Numbered from the stretch's first letter, positions 35,349-48,354 are shown. The stretch: DNA of 64,000 bases from an uncultured Bacteroidales bacterium (GCA_944323245.1 CALURT010000006.1:1-64000); one strand, 5' to 3'. Notes: generated from the letters alone by a model not told the origin. Numbers and translations are program-made.

Positions 35349-36712
35349 ATGAAAAACAATCCCTTTAATTTCCTGTACGTCGTTCTTGCGTCCACCCTGT
35401 ATTTTACAGCCTGCGGCTCCGACAATACTGCCGGAAAAGAAATGTATGGGACCCGCCCGATCGGAGAGGTTGTAGATGCGCTGACTTTGGAACAGAAGAT
35501 AAATCTCGTAGTCGGGACGACACGAGGGCACGTAAATCCTCCTTTCCCTGCCCCGGGGATGCCTGTAAGACATTCTGAAGGGCCGACAACCAATCTGTCT
35601 GACGGAAAAGTCAAAGGGGCGGCGGCATTCAGCTATTCCATCGATTCCTTGAACATCCCTGTTATAACCTACGCTGACGGACCGGCAGGTGTAAGAATAG
35701 ACCCCATACGTGGGAACAGTTCAAAGACATATTATTGTACGGCATTTCCCACAGGAATTTCTCTTGCGGCAAGCTGGGATACTGCAGCGGTAAGAAAAAC
35801 AGGAGAGGCTATCGGAAATGAAGCATAGGAATACGGCGTAGACATCATCCTTGCCCCGGCTATCAATATCCAAAGAAATCCTCTGTGCGGCAGAAACTTC
35901 GAATATTTTTCCGAAGACCCTTTTCTGACAGGGGAACTCGCTTCATCATACATAAACGGCGTTCAGTCCAATAACGTTGGAACATCGGTCAAACATTTTG
36001 CCGTCAATAACCAGGAAACTCTAAGAAACGGAATTGACGTGGAATTGAGTGAACGGGCTCTGCGTGAAATATACCTGAGCGCATTCGAAAGGGTTGTACG
36101 CAAATCCTCTCCATGGACAATCATGTCATCCTACAACAAGATCAACGGAATCCTTGCTTCGGAAAATCAAAGGCTGCTGACAGAAATTCTCAGAGATGAA
36201 TGGCGTTTCGACGGAGTTGTCGTGACAGACTGGTGGGCCGAAGAAAACGGCGCAAGGCAACAGGCTGCCGGGAATGACCTGCTGATGCCCGGTACCCAGC
36301 GGCAGGTCGACCAGATAACGAAGGATTGGAAAACGGTACGCTTACCGAAGATGAACTCGACCGCAATGTTGCCAACATACTTAAAATGACATCACGGACC
36401 AATTCTTTTGCAGAATATGCATATTCGGAATATCCGGATCTGGTTGCCCATGCAGAAACCGCACGTGAAACCGGAGCCGCCGGAATGGTCCTGCTGAAAA
36501 ACGATGACAATACCCTGCCTCTCGGACAGGGATGCAACATCGCATTGTTCGGGAATGCCGCATACTATACATTCGTAGGCGGGACAGGAAGTGGCCCAAC
36601 TATATGTCGCATTACCTACAATGTAGCAGACAGACCGGCAAAGGAACTGAAGGCATTTGCCGCTTCATCGGTGTCTGACATAAAAGCCACTGCCGAATTT
36701 ACGGTCAGATAG
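35349..36712 (+). pseudogene. GH3 beta-glycosidase (lipoprotein) pseudogene
   Basis: Starts with MKNNPFNFLYVVLASTLYFTAC, a lipoprotein signal, then the GH3 N-terminal barrel: IGEVVDALTLEQKINLVVG and ITYADGPAGVRI. An amber codon (35826-35828) interrupts GNEA/EYGVDIILAPAINIQRN, where a Lys codon is expected. Reading continues through GRNFEYFSEDPFLTGELASS, KHFAVNNQETLR, and VVVTDWWAEENG with the nucleophile Asp. A frameshift near 36325 leads to ENGTLTEDELDRNVANILKM and ARETGAAGMVLLKNDDNTLP. After GGTGSG the sequence jumps to RPAKELKAFAASSV, a piece of the C-terminal FnIII-like domain. Thus a nonsense mutation, a frameshift and a large internal deletion have all occurred. Confidence 0.9.
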
Positions 36713-36714
36713 CA

Positions 36715-37368
36715 TCATCCCTTATTTTCCTGCTTTTCCTCCTTGGCAAAGAACTTCCATTGGAAGAATATCAGATACAGGGCTCCGCAAGTCACGCAGC
36801 TGTCGGCGAAATTGAACACAGGGGCGAAGAACCTGAAAGGATTACCGCCTATCAAAGGTAGCCATTCCGGGAATGTGGTGTCTATAATCGGGAAATAGAA
36901 CATATCCACCACCTTGCCGAAGAAAAACGGGGCATAACCGCCTCCGGCCGGCAGAAACTCAGCTACCGTAGAGTAAGTGGACTCGCTGAACAGGATACCG
37001 TAAAAAAGGCAATCTATAATGTTGCCCAATGCACCCGCAGCTATCAGCGTCAGCCCGACTGTCACACCGGAAGGAGTCCCCGGCTTTTTCAACAGGGCCC
37101 TGATCCAATATACAAGCGCCCCGAACAGAACGATTCTGAACAGGGAAAGTATGAATTTACCGACAGAGCCTCCGAATTTCATTCCGAAGGCCATGCCCTC
37201 ATTCTCGATAAAATAAATCTTGAACCACTGACCGATAACATTGAAATTCTCGCCTATCGACATGTTCGTCTTGACGAGAATCTTGATTACCTGATCTATT
37301 ATCACCAATCCGATACCGACCAGCAGCAATACGGTACCTTTCGAAACCTTTGCGTCCCTTGCACTCAT
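36715..37368 (-). CDS. lspA: Lipoprotein signal peptidase LspA
   Basis: 217 aa from the ATG at 37368, which overlaps the stop of the upstream zinc-finger-like gene (ATGA). Four membrane spans and the aspartyl protease motifs are clear: IIDQVIKILV, NEGMAFGM, GALGNIIDCLFYG (first catalytic Asp) and FNFADSCVTCG (second). It removes signal peptides from prolipoproteins, which are abundant in this genome. It is about 50 residues longer than E. coli LspA because of an insert (FSESTYSTVAEFLPAGGGYA) before the last span, common in Bacteroidota. A reading from 37467 adds 33 non-homologous residues and is rejected. Confidence 0.95.
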   Translation of the reverse strand: MSARDAKVSKGTVLLLVGIGLVIIDQVIKILVKTNMSIGENFNVIGQWFKIYFIENEGMAFGMKFGGSVGKFILSLFRIVLFGALVYWIRALLKKPGTPSGVTVGLTLIAAGALGNIIDCLFYGILFSESTYSTVAEFLPAGGGYAPFFFGKVVDMFYFPIIDTTFPEWLPLIGGNPFRFFAPVFNFADSCVTCGALYLIFFQWKFFAKEEKQENKG

Positions 37369-37778
37369 TTGTTCTTGTTCAGCATTTCCTTTGCCTCGAC
37401 CGTCAACGTAGCATGCGGCACAAGACGAAGCCTTTCCTTTGGAATCAGCTTGCCTGTGACACGGCATACACCGTAAGTCTTGTTTTCAATGCGGACAAGG
37501 GCAGCTTCAAGATTCTGTATGAACTTGTACTGTCTCTGTGCGAGCTGGCCTGCCTCCTCCTTCGAAAGAGTGGAAGCGCCTTCTTCCATAACCTTGAATG
37601 TTGGAGATGTATCTTCGATGTCATTGCTTGAATCATGTGTAACGACATCTCTCAATGTCTTATACTCCGCTTTTGCCTTTGCAAGCATGTCCAAAATTAT
37701 GGTCTTGAACTCCTGGAGTTCTTCGTCGCTGTAACGAACCTTGTAGTCGGATTCGTTTACTTTCTTTTCTTCTGCCAT
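37365..37778 (-). CDS. TraR/DksA-family protein without zinc cysteines
   Basis: 137 aa. The N-terminal coiled coil (YSDEELQEFKTIILDMLAKA) and the linker DSSNDIEDTSPTFKVMEEGA are DksA/TraR-like, and residues about 100-125 hold the place of the C4 zinc finger: YGVCRVTGKLIPKERLRLVP. Only one of the four Cys is left, so zinc binding as in DksA is not expected; this form is usual in Bacteroidota. It may bind RNA polymerase through its secondary channel (inferred from family). It is coupled to lspA and follows ileS, 19 bp away. Confidence 0.85.
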   Translation of the reverse strand: MAEEKKVNESDYKVRYSDEELQEFKTIILDMLAKAKAEYKTLRDVVTHDSSNDIEDTSPTFKVMEEGASTLSKEEAGQLAQRQYKFIQNLEAALVRIENKTYGVCRVTGKLIPKERLRLVPHATLTVEAKEMLNKNK

Positions 37779-37797
37779 AACTTATCGTGTTTATCAA

Positions 37798-41786
<3,989 letters not shown>

Positions 41787-41791
41787 CAATC

Positions 41792-42487
41792 ATGGAGACA
41801 AGACTCATTCTCATAGAAACTTCGACGGAACTGTGCTCTGCGGCTCTCTCCGTGGACGACAATATCGTTTCCTGCAAGGAAAGTTCCGAACCGAAATCGC
41901 ACGCTTCCATGACCGCCGTTTTCGTCAAGGAACTTTTAGATGAAAACGGGATCGGCATTCAGGACTGCGACGCCGTCTGCGTAAGCATGGGTCCGGGATC
42001 ATACACCGGGCTGCGCGTAGGGGTATCCACGGCAAAAGGGCTGTGTTTCGGGGCGAAAAAGCCGCTGATAGCAGTCGGCACTTTGGACACACTCGTATAT
42101 CAGGCCATAGCAGAGAATCTCCTGCCTGACGGTTGCCGGCACGTGATACCGATGATAGACGCAAGGAGGATGGAGGTTTACACCGCCGTTTTCAGTCCTG
42201 ACGGACAGGCCTTGACCGAAACGAAACCGGAAATCATCACGGAATCGTCATTCAGGGAGATTCTCGACGAGGGACCGGCCCTGTTTATCGGAGACGGGGC
42301 AGGGAAATGCTCCACGGTCATAAATCATCCGAATGCGACATTCGTCCAGTGCTGTCCGAAAGCCTCATCGATGCTCGTACCCGCCCTCAGGGCGTTAAAA
42401 GAAAAACGGTTCCAAGACGTTGCGTACTTCGAACCGTTCTATCTCAAGGAATTCGTCGCCACCACCGGCAAGAAAAAGCTGTTCTGA
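41792..42487 (+). CDS. tsaB: tRNA threonylcarbamoyladenosine biosynthesis protein TsaB
   Basis: 231 aa. ILIETSTELCSAALSV and HASMTAVFVKELL at the N-terminus, then SMGPGSYTGLRVGVSTAKGL, define TsaB, the non-catalytic paralogue of TsaD that scaffolds t6A synthesis. DARRMEVYTAVF and a weakly conserved C-terminal half follow. Its partner for threonylcarbamoyl-AMP, TsaC, is at 12890-13459; tsaD and tsaE are not in the window. It ends only 16 bp before the AT-rich helicase gene on the same strand, a sharp composition change. Confidence 0.95.
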   Translation: METRLILIETSTELCSAALSVDDNIVSCKESSEPKSHASMTAVFVKELLDENGIGIQDCDAVCVSMGPGSYTGLRVGVSTAKGLCFGAKKPLIAVGTLDTLVYQAIAENLLPDGCRHVIPMIDARRMEVYTAVFSPDGQALTETKPEIITESSFREILDEGPALFIGDGAGKCSTVINHPNATFVQCCPKASSMLVPALRALKEKRFQDVAYFEPFYLKEFVATTGKKKLF

Positions 42488-42503
42488 CACATAAGACGTT
42501 CTT

Positions 42504-45068
42504 ATGAATCTGCTTCTTATATCAGGCCTTTGTATAATTACAATCAGCATCATAGCCAACGTATTGACAAGATTGTCGCTAAAGAAAAAATCAAATGAGC
42601 TTGCAGTACGGATTAGAGCGATAAAAACCGGCAAAGAAGCGTTCATTGATATTGAAACGGATGTAAAGAACAACTTCAACAAACATATAATATCTCATTC
42701 AGAAGAAAAACAATTCACGGATTATTACTCTGATATTTTCCATGACGCAGATTCTTTATTGAAAAGACTTGATAAATTTCATATCAATCCACCTGCCATA
42801 ATTGCAAAATTCACTCACGATTTCAAATGCATCCATTCCATTATTATACGGCATAATGAAGATGTCATCAAATACACTCTTGACACTTATAAAAACTTTT
42901 TCGATCATTGTCTTAAATATCCGTTAGACAAACAACAAAGAAGATCTATTATTTCAGAAGAAGACAACTGCTTGGTAGTCAGCAGTGCAGGTAGCGGGAA
43001 AACTTCATCTATAATAGGAAAAGTAAAATATCTGATTGATATCAAGCACGTCAATCCTCAAAATATTCTTCTTATCAGCTACACAAATAAGGCTGCTGCC
43101 GAACTGACGGAGAGGATGGGGGCTGCCGATCTTAAAGGATATACTTTTCATAAACTTGCCCTTGAGCTCATTGGGAAGACGACAGGTAAAAAACCTTCAA
43201 TATGTGACAATCCTAACGCCTTGTTCGTGGAAATTTATCACATATTGTTGAATAACAAGAACTTCAAAAGAAGCATTGTCAAGTATTTAATTGATTATCA
43301 GGAGCCCGAGTCGGAGAAGACTAAAAATGAACAGATGCAGCAACTTTCTGATCTGAAAAAGAACCGTTTGAAAGCCCTATTTCCGGATATGGACGGAAAA
43401 GCAATCTATGTAAGGAGTAAGCAAGAACAAAAAATCTGTTTCATACTTTCTTCCCTTGGTATCAAATTCAAATACGAAGAACCTTACGAATATCCGCTAG
43501 CAGATGAAACGCACTCTCAATACAAACCTGATTTTTCCATATATTATGAACAGGATAACAAGATACACCGTATCTACTTGGAACATTTCGGAGTGGATGA
43601 GCACGGACTTGTTCCCGTATGGTTTGCAAAAGACAGAGGCATCAGCTATGAAGAAGCCAACAGGAAATACAACGATGGTATAACGTGGAAAAAGGATGCT
43701 CATAAAAAGTTCGGGACAAAATTATTAGTAACTTCAAGTGCCGATTTTAACAACTCCGACATTCATACTAAACTAAAAAAATTGCTTCAGGAATCCAATG
43801 TCCCTATTCATGAAAAATCCGATAATGAATTATACGACATGATCCTTCCTCCTGGCAGCAAACAAGAGAAAGCGTTTATCGGACTTATCGTAACATTTGT
43901 AACATTAACTAAATCAAGCGGAAAATCCATATATGATGTATTGAAACAGACGAAAAATACAAAAGACGCACGAAGCACATTTATTATAAAGAATATTTTT
44001 CTGCCTGTATATGAAAGATATATTGAAGAACTGAAAAACAGGAATCAAATAGATTTCACTGACGCTATTCTGCAAGCCACGGAGATTTGCCGTTCTTCTC
44101 ATCCATTAAAGTATGATTATATAATAGTTGATGAATTTCAAGACATATCAATTGACCGTTACAATTTTCTTAAGTCGCTCCGGGAAACCGAGCCTCCTGC
44201 AAAATTGTATTGTGTGGGTGATGATTGGCAATCAATCTACCGTTTTTCAGGAAGTGACATGGCCCTCTTCAATCAGTTTCCAGACTATTTCGGAGCAACG
44301 GAAATCAATAAAATCGAAACTACATACCGTTTTGGAGAGCCTTTAATAAGCCTGTCATCCAAATTCATCCAACAAAATAAGATACAAATACAAAAAAACA
44401 TACACTCTTTCAATTCTAAATTTAAAACTGAATTGGAATTCCTTGCTTATGAACGAAATAACTATTGTAATTTTATCGGCAATCTGATAGCTTCTATCCC
44501 TCCGGATAAGTCTGTCTTCTTATTGGGACGCTATTCTTTTGATGATTATTATTTATCACTCAAATATAAATCCATAAAGGAAGGGGCCCGTTTTTTCTAT
44601 CTTATCGAGAATCGGAAAATTGAATTTATGACTATTCACAAATCTAAAGGTCTGGAAGCTGATTATGTAATCATACTTCAATGCAATAAAGACACTTTAG
44701 GATTCCCTTCCATGATAAATGACGATCCCATACTCAATTACGTTCTGACTAAAAGTGATCAATATCCTTATGGAGAAGAGCGCAGATTGTTTTATGTTGC
44801 TATCACTCGGGCTAAAATAAAAACCTATATACTTTACGACAGCAAATCACCATCCGTCTTCATTAATGAATTTTTACATCCAGAACAAATTCCGGAAAAT
44901 AGTTATACCAAACATCCCAATGCCAATAAGAAATGGACAAGTAGTGCCGATAAATTCTTAATGAATCTATACCATGAAGGAAAAAGCATAAAATATATTG
45001 CAGAAAAAATGGGAAGGAGCTATACATCAATTATAATGCGCATAGGAAAATTAGAGGGGAAGAAATAA
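42504..45068 (+). CDS. UvrD/HelD-like superfamily 1 helicase with membrane span and C-terminal HTH
   Basis: 854 aa. An N-terminal hydrophobic span (residues 4-22, LLISGLCIITISIIANVL) is unusual for a helicase. SF1 motifs follow: Q motif DKQQRRSI, Walker A AGSGKTSS (162-169), motif Ia LLISYTNKAAAELTERM, VDEFQDIS (about 542-549), VGDDWQSIYRFSGSD, FMTIHKSKGLEADYVIIL and RRLFYVAITRAK. An insert at about 310-430 (YKPDFSIYYE, IYLEHFGVDEHG, WKKDAHKKFGTKLL) resembles the insert in helicase IV-like proteins. The last ~45 residues (SSADKFLMNLYHEGKSIKYI) look like a small helix-turn-helix. AT-rich codon use differs from tsaB just upstream, which suggests horizontal origin. It is convergent with a DUF1016 nuclease 13 bp away. 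Confidence 0.85.
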   Translation: MNLLLISGLCIITISIIANVLTRLSLKKKSNELAVRIRAIKTGKEAFIDIETDVKNNFNKHIISHSEEKQFTDYYSDIFHDADSLLKRLDKFHINPPAIIAKFTHDFKCIHSIIIRHNEDVIKYTLDTYKNFFDHCLKYPLDKQQRRSIISEEDNCLVVSSAGSGKTSSIIGKVKYLIDIKHVNPQNILLISYTNKAAAELTERMGAADLKGYTFHKLALELIGKTTGKKPSICDNPNALFVEIYHILLNNKNFKRSIVKYLIDYQEPESEKTKNEQMQQLSDLKKNRLKALFPDMDGKAIYVRSKQEQKICFILSSLGIKFKYEEPYEYPLADETHSQYKPDFSIYYEQDNKIHRIYLEHFGVDEHGLVPVWFAKDRGISYEEANRKYNDGITWKKDAHKKFGTKLLVTSSADFNNSDIHTKLKKLLQESNVPIHEKSDNELYDMILPPGSKQEKAFIGLIVTFVTLTKSSGKSIYDVLKQTKNTKDARSTFIIKNIFLPVYERYIEELKNRNQIDFTDAILQATEICRSSHPLKYDYIIVDEFQDISIDRYNFLKSLRETEPPAKLYCVGDDWQSIYRFSGSDMALFNQFPDYFGATEINKIETTYRFGEPLISLSSKFIQQNKIQIQKNIHSFNSKFKTELEFLAYERNNYCNFIGNLIASIPPDKSVFLLGRYSFDDYYLSLKYKSIKEGARFFYLIENRKIEFMTIHKSKGLEADYVIILQCNKDTLGFPSMINDDPILNYVLTKSDQYPYGEERRLFYVAITRAKIKTYILYDSKSPSVFINEFLHPEQIPENSYTKHPNANKKWTSSADKFLMNLYHEGKSIKYIAEKMGRSYTSIIMRIGKLEGKK

Positions 45069-45081
45069 AGGTATCACCCCT

Positions 45082-46140
45082 TTATTCATTTCGTTCTTCC
45101 TGTTGAAGAAGAAATATTTCTTTTTGGCATTCAATTTCGCGGCGAAGTTCTTCTTCCGTCGGCAAATATGTCAAATATCTGGCTTGAAATATCTGTTGAC
45201 TGTCATTTAATATGGAGTACCTTGCAATATCCTCACTCGTCTGAGAACAAAGAATCAATCCAATTGTCGGATTATCTCCTTCTGTCCTCTTAAGATTATC
45301 ATACATCCGAATATACATATCCATCTGTCCTACATCCTGATGGGTGATCTGAGACGTCTTCAAGTCAATAAGAAGGAAACATTTCAAGATATAGTTGTAA
45401 AAAACCAAATCAATGTAGAAATCCCCCATATCCGTTCTTATATGCTGTTGGCGGGCTACAAACGCATAACCCTTGCCCAACTCCATAATAAATTTCTGTA
45501 AATGAGTTATTATGCTTGTTTCTAAATCTGATTCATAAAAATCGGCATTGGATGCCAAGCCTAAAAATTCCGCTACGACCGGATTTTTGATGAAATCCAA
45601 ATTGTCCGTATGTGGTTTTGCAACGGATTGTGTTGATTCCTTTTTTACAATATCCTTATGCTGAGATCCTAATAATCTGAAATAATACTGAGAACCTATA
45701 TTCCTTCGAAGGGTACTTACACTCCAATTCTCTACATAAGCTTCATGGGCATACCAGTTGCGGGCATCATCATTGTCAACATCAAGCAAAAGAAAATAGT
45801 GTGTCCATGAGAGTATTCCGGATTTTCCAATCGATGATTGGAAAATCTCCGGGAACATCTTATAAAACCTGACAAAACTATACAAATAGGTCTTTGTAAA
45901 ACCTTTGCCATAGATATTTGTCAGGTTCTTGGAAAGCTGTTTGATTACTTCCGCTCCATACTCTGCACGACTTTCCCCTTTTAAAACTTCCATACTGATG
46001 CGTTTCCCAAGAAACCAGTTTCTTTGAAGCATGGCCATATTGACCGAACGGTATGCATATTGTCTGGCTGCATCAATTATTTGTCTGGCATCAGCAAGCA
46101 GGTTATCTGTTTGTACATAATTTACAATCATTTCTCTCAT
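45082..46140 (-). CDS. DUF1016 / YhcG-type PD-(D/E)XK nuclease
   Basis: 352 aa. The N-terminal DUF1016 helical domain (SVNMAMLQRNWFLGKRISME, YGKGFTKTYLYSFVRFYKMF) is followed by a PD-(D/E)XK nuclease core: GYAFVARQQHIRTDMGDFYI, IDLVFYN, and FLLIDLKTSQITHQDVGQMD, in which the D-x19-DxK spacing gives the catalytic acids and Lys. ILCSQTSEDIARYSI and the C-terminal charged helix are also typical. Family members are often next to restriction or other phage-defence genes. It may start at 46140 or at the Met three codons later. AT-rich, like its convergent neighbour, and unlike the flanking core genes. Confidence 0.9.
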   Translation of the reverse strand: MREMIVNYVQTDNLLADARQIIDAARQYAYRSVNMAMLQRNWFLGKRISMEVLKGESRAEYGAEVIKQLSKNLTNIYGKGFTKTYLYSFVRFYKMFPEIFQSSIGKSGILSWTHYFLLLDVDNDDARNWYAHEAYVENWSVSTLRRNIGSQYYFRLLGSQHKDIVKKESTQSVAKPHTDNLDFIKNPVVAEFLGLASNADFYESDLETSIITHLQKFIMELGKGYAFVARQQHIRTDMGDFYIDLVFYNYILKCFLLIDLKTSQITHQDVGQMDMYIRMYDNLKRTEGDNPTIGLILCSQTSEDIARYSILNDSQQIFQARYLTYLPTEEELRREIECQKEIFLLQQEERNE

Positions 46141-46238
46141 ATTCCATCCTCCACAACCCTTGATTGTCTATTTATATTCATGCCGATGCATTGGTTCATC
46201 GGCCAATTTGTTCCTGATAATCAGATTGACGAAATTCT

Positions 46239-47381
46239 TTATTTCAGGAGTCTGTTCAGGACACGGCGGAGGGATGCTGCGTCGGAAACTCGTTCTCCGG
46301 TCATCTCGCCGTCTGCTATGATGTAGGTAACCGGCAGAGAGGAAACATTGTACATGGTCAGGACAGGGGAAGCCGCTCCCAGACCGTCACATACGTTTAT
46401 CCATTCAAGTCCCTGTGCAGTGACCGTCCTCTCCCATGACGGCTTGTCCACGTCCACTGCCACCTGATATATTTCAAGACCTTTCCGGTGATAATCAGCA
46501 TAGATGCCTTTCAGGACGTCTAAATTGAACATTTTCTGCTCTGCACTTGTCGCCGTCCAGAAATGGACCAGTATCACCTTGGCGTCCACTTCGCTCAGTT
46601 TCACCTTCTTTCCGGTCATGTCAGGAAGCGATATATCCGGGAAACCGATGGATTCGGCGGTTTCAAGCCTCCTGTTGAGTTCCATGGCCGACTTCCTCCT
46701 GTCGGTCTCGTTTCTCAATGACCTGACATATTTCGAGTCAGGATATACCTTTGAAAGCGAATCGCATATCCCTTCGAAAATAAATGCATCCGTATCCTGG
46801 GAAAATACATAGAAACTGTTTGCTACCGTCTGATAAAATACCGGAATCACCGTCAACGAAAAAGGATTCGCCTGTACATACCTGATACAGTCACGGTAAT
46901 AGTCCAAATACAGGGAAGTCATTTCTTTATTGATATCCTTGGCTTCAGGCGAAGAAAGCCCGGCTTCGACCAAGGCGGCGGACAATGAATCGACGGAAGC
47001 CGAAAATTCCGAATACCTCCGCTCCACATCCCCAAGCCTTTCACTTTCCGGAGAACCGTAAACGGTGTAGTTCCCGAGGGTATCAGCCGTCACTTTCACC
47101 TTGTCTCCCCGTTCAAGAAGCAGGGAGGCTATCTTCCTGTCGCCGTAATACAGATACACGAAATCAGGATTTCCCTTTTCCATAGGAATCCTTACGGACA
47201 AGCGTCCCGCCTCATCCGTCTTCACGGTATCGACGACATCGTACCTGTTTACATTCTGCTGTCTTACCACAATATCCGCCGATGACAGACCCTCGATTTC
47301 AGCCTTGATACCTGCCGTCTTCGCACAGGACACGGCTGCAAGCAAGGCAGCCCCTGCTATCGCTATTCTAAAGTTTCTCAT
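46239..47381 (-). CDS. Thioredoxin-fold lipoprotein with DUF4369-like domain, lacking CXXC
   Basis: 380 aa. Lipobox AAVSC, Cys 19. Residues about 25-110 resemble the DUF4369 beta-sandwich found before many Bacteroidota thiol-disulfide oxidoreductases. The C-terminal TlpA/AhpC-like domain starts at FPDISLPDMTGKKVKLSEV. The redox site reads FWTATSAEQKMF (274-285) where FWxxWCPxCR is usual, so both cysteines are missing. The cis-Pro loop (SSLPVTYII) is kept. It cannot do CXXC chemistry; a binding or structural role is likely. Its start overlaps the HIT gene stop by 14 nt. Confidence 0.8.
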   Translation of the reverse strand: MRNFRIAIAGAALLAAVSCAKTAGIKAEIEGLSSADIVVRQQNVNRYDVVDTVKTDEAGRLSVRIPMEKGNPDFVYLYYGDRKIASLLLERGDKVKVTADTLGNYTVYGSPESERLGDVERRYSEFSASVDSLSAALVEAGLSSPEAKDINKEMTSLYLDYYRDCIRYVQANPFSLTVIPVFYQTVANSFYVFSQDTDAFIFEGICDSLSKVYPDSKYVRSLRNETDRRKSAMELNRRLETAESIGFPDISLPDMTGKKVKLSEVDAKVILVHFWTATSAEQKMFNLDVLKGIYADYHRKGLEIYQVAVDVDKPSWERTVTAQGLEWINVCDGLGAASPVLTMYNVSSLPVTYIIADGEMTGERVSDAASLRRVLNRLLK

Positions 47382-47772
47382 ATTCCGACCTTATGGAGTC
47401 AGCTATCTGACGGAATCTTTCCTGTGACAACTGTAGTTTTTCCTTTCTGAAATCCAGATCCTGCTCGCTCTGCAGCGGTACAAGATGGATATGAGTGTGC
47501 GGCACTTCCATCCCGAGGACGGCTACACCCACCCTCTTGCAAGGAACAGCGGCCTTTATTGCCACGGCCACCTTCTTTGCAAATGCGCAAAGCCCGAGGT
47601 ATGTCCTGTCGTCGAGATTGAAAATGTAATCATTCTCCACATTTTTCGGAATCACCAATGTATGTCCTTCCACCATTGGATTGATGTCGAGGAAAGCATA
47701 GAATTCCTCCGATTCCGCCACCTTGTAGGACGGAATCTCACCATGCGCTATTTTGGTAAATATCGTAGCCAT
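47368..47772 (-). CDS. HIT-family nucleotide-binding hydrolase
   Basis: 134 aa. IFTKIAHGEIPSYKVAESEE, AFLDINPMVEGHTLVIPKN and the histidine triad HTHIHLVPL (with the preceding GMEVP) are diagnostic for HINT/HIT proteins, which hydrolyse AMP-linked phosphoramidates. The C-terminus (FRQIADSIRSEYEKL) is a helix of usual form. It starts 4 bp after the greA stop and overlaps the thioredoxin-fold lipoprotein gene, so translation of the three is probably coupled. Confidence 0.93.
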   Translation of the reverse strand: MATIFTKIAHGEIPSYKVAESEEFYAFLDINPMVEGHTLVIPKNVENDYIFNLDDRTYLGLCAFAKKVAVAIKAAVPCKRVGVAVLGMEVPHTHIHLVPLQSEQDLDFRKEKLQLSQERFRQIADSIRSEYEKL

Positions 47773-47776
47773 GCCG

Positions 47777-48244
47777 TCAGAGAGTTATATCCAATATTTC
47801 GAATTTCAATACGCCGGAAGGCACCTTGGCCTCCACAATTTCACCTTTCGAATGCCCCATGAGCGCACGCCCGATAGGAGTGGTGGCGGCAAGTTTCCCT
47901 GCGGAAAAATCGGCCTCGCTCTCCCCTACTAATGAAAATTCCATTATCTGCTTGGTAGCCAGGTTCTTCACTTTGACCTTGTTCAGCATCTGGACCTTCT
48001 CTGTGCCGATTTGGGATTCGTCGATCACACGGGTGTTTGCGACAAGATCCTGCAATTTGGAAATCTTGAGCTCCAACAGGCCCTGAGCCTCTCTTGCAGC
48101 CTCATATTCAGCGTTTTCGGACAGGTCACCCTTATCTCTCGCCTCCGCTATCTGGGCGGAAATCACCGGACGCTGTGCGATGGCATCGGACAATTCCTTC
48201 TTGAGCTTGTCCAATCCGTCCTGTGTCATATAATGCAATGCCAT
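47777..48244 (-). CDS. greA: Transcription elongation factor GreA
   Basis: 155 aa, usual size. The N-terminal antiparallel coiled coil carries the acidic tip: ARDKGDLSENAEYEAAREAQ. The C-terminal FKBP-like domain (VGESEADFSAGKLAATTPIG, RALMGHSKGEIVEAKVPSG) is complete. It rescues backtracked RNA polymerase by stimulating transcript cleavage. It is followed within 4 bp by the HIT gene. A TATATTTG -7 box is 76 bp upstream of its ATG, at 48320-48327. Confidence 0.97.
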   Translation of the reverse strand: MALHYMTQDGLDKLKKELSDAIAQRPVISAQIAEARDKGDLSENAEYEAAREAQGLLELKISKLQDLVANTRVIDESQIGTEKVQMLNKVKVKNLATKQIMEFSLVGESEADFSAGKLAATTPIGRALMGHSKGEIVEAKVPSGVLKFEILDITL

Positions 48245-48319
48245 AATATTTTGGTTTTAATATACAACAATTAAAATGAGTTCTGTGACGCTGCACAGAA
48301 CTCGCAAAAACAACTTATG

Positions 48320-48327
48320 CAAATATA
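48320..48327 (-). promoter_or_regulatory. -7 box upstream of greA
   Basis: The minus strand reads TATATTTGC, a perfect TAnnTTTG element, in the 110-bp gap between the small membrane protein gene and greA. No clear -33 box is seen. It suggests greA-HIT-lipoprotein can be transcribed separately from the glycogen/ribF block. Confidence 0.4.
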
Positions 48328-48354
48328 AAAAATTTTTCTTGAAATACCGCTATT

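Noticed and set aside
46141..46238. Insertion-sequence end or attachment site beside the AT-rich island
   Set aside because: I found no inverted or direct repeats that flank the island between 42488-42503 and this gap.
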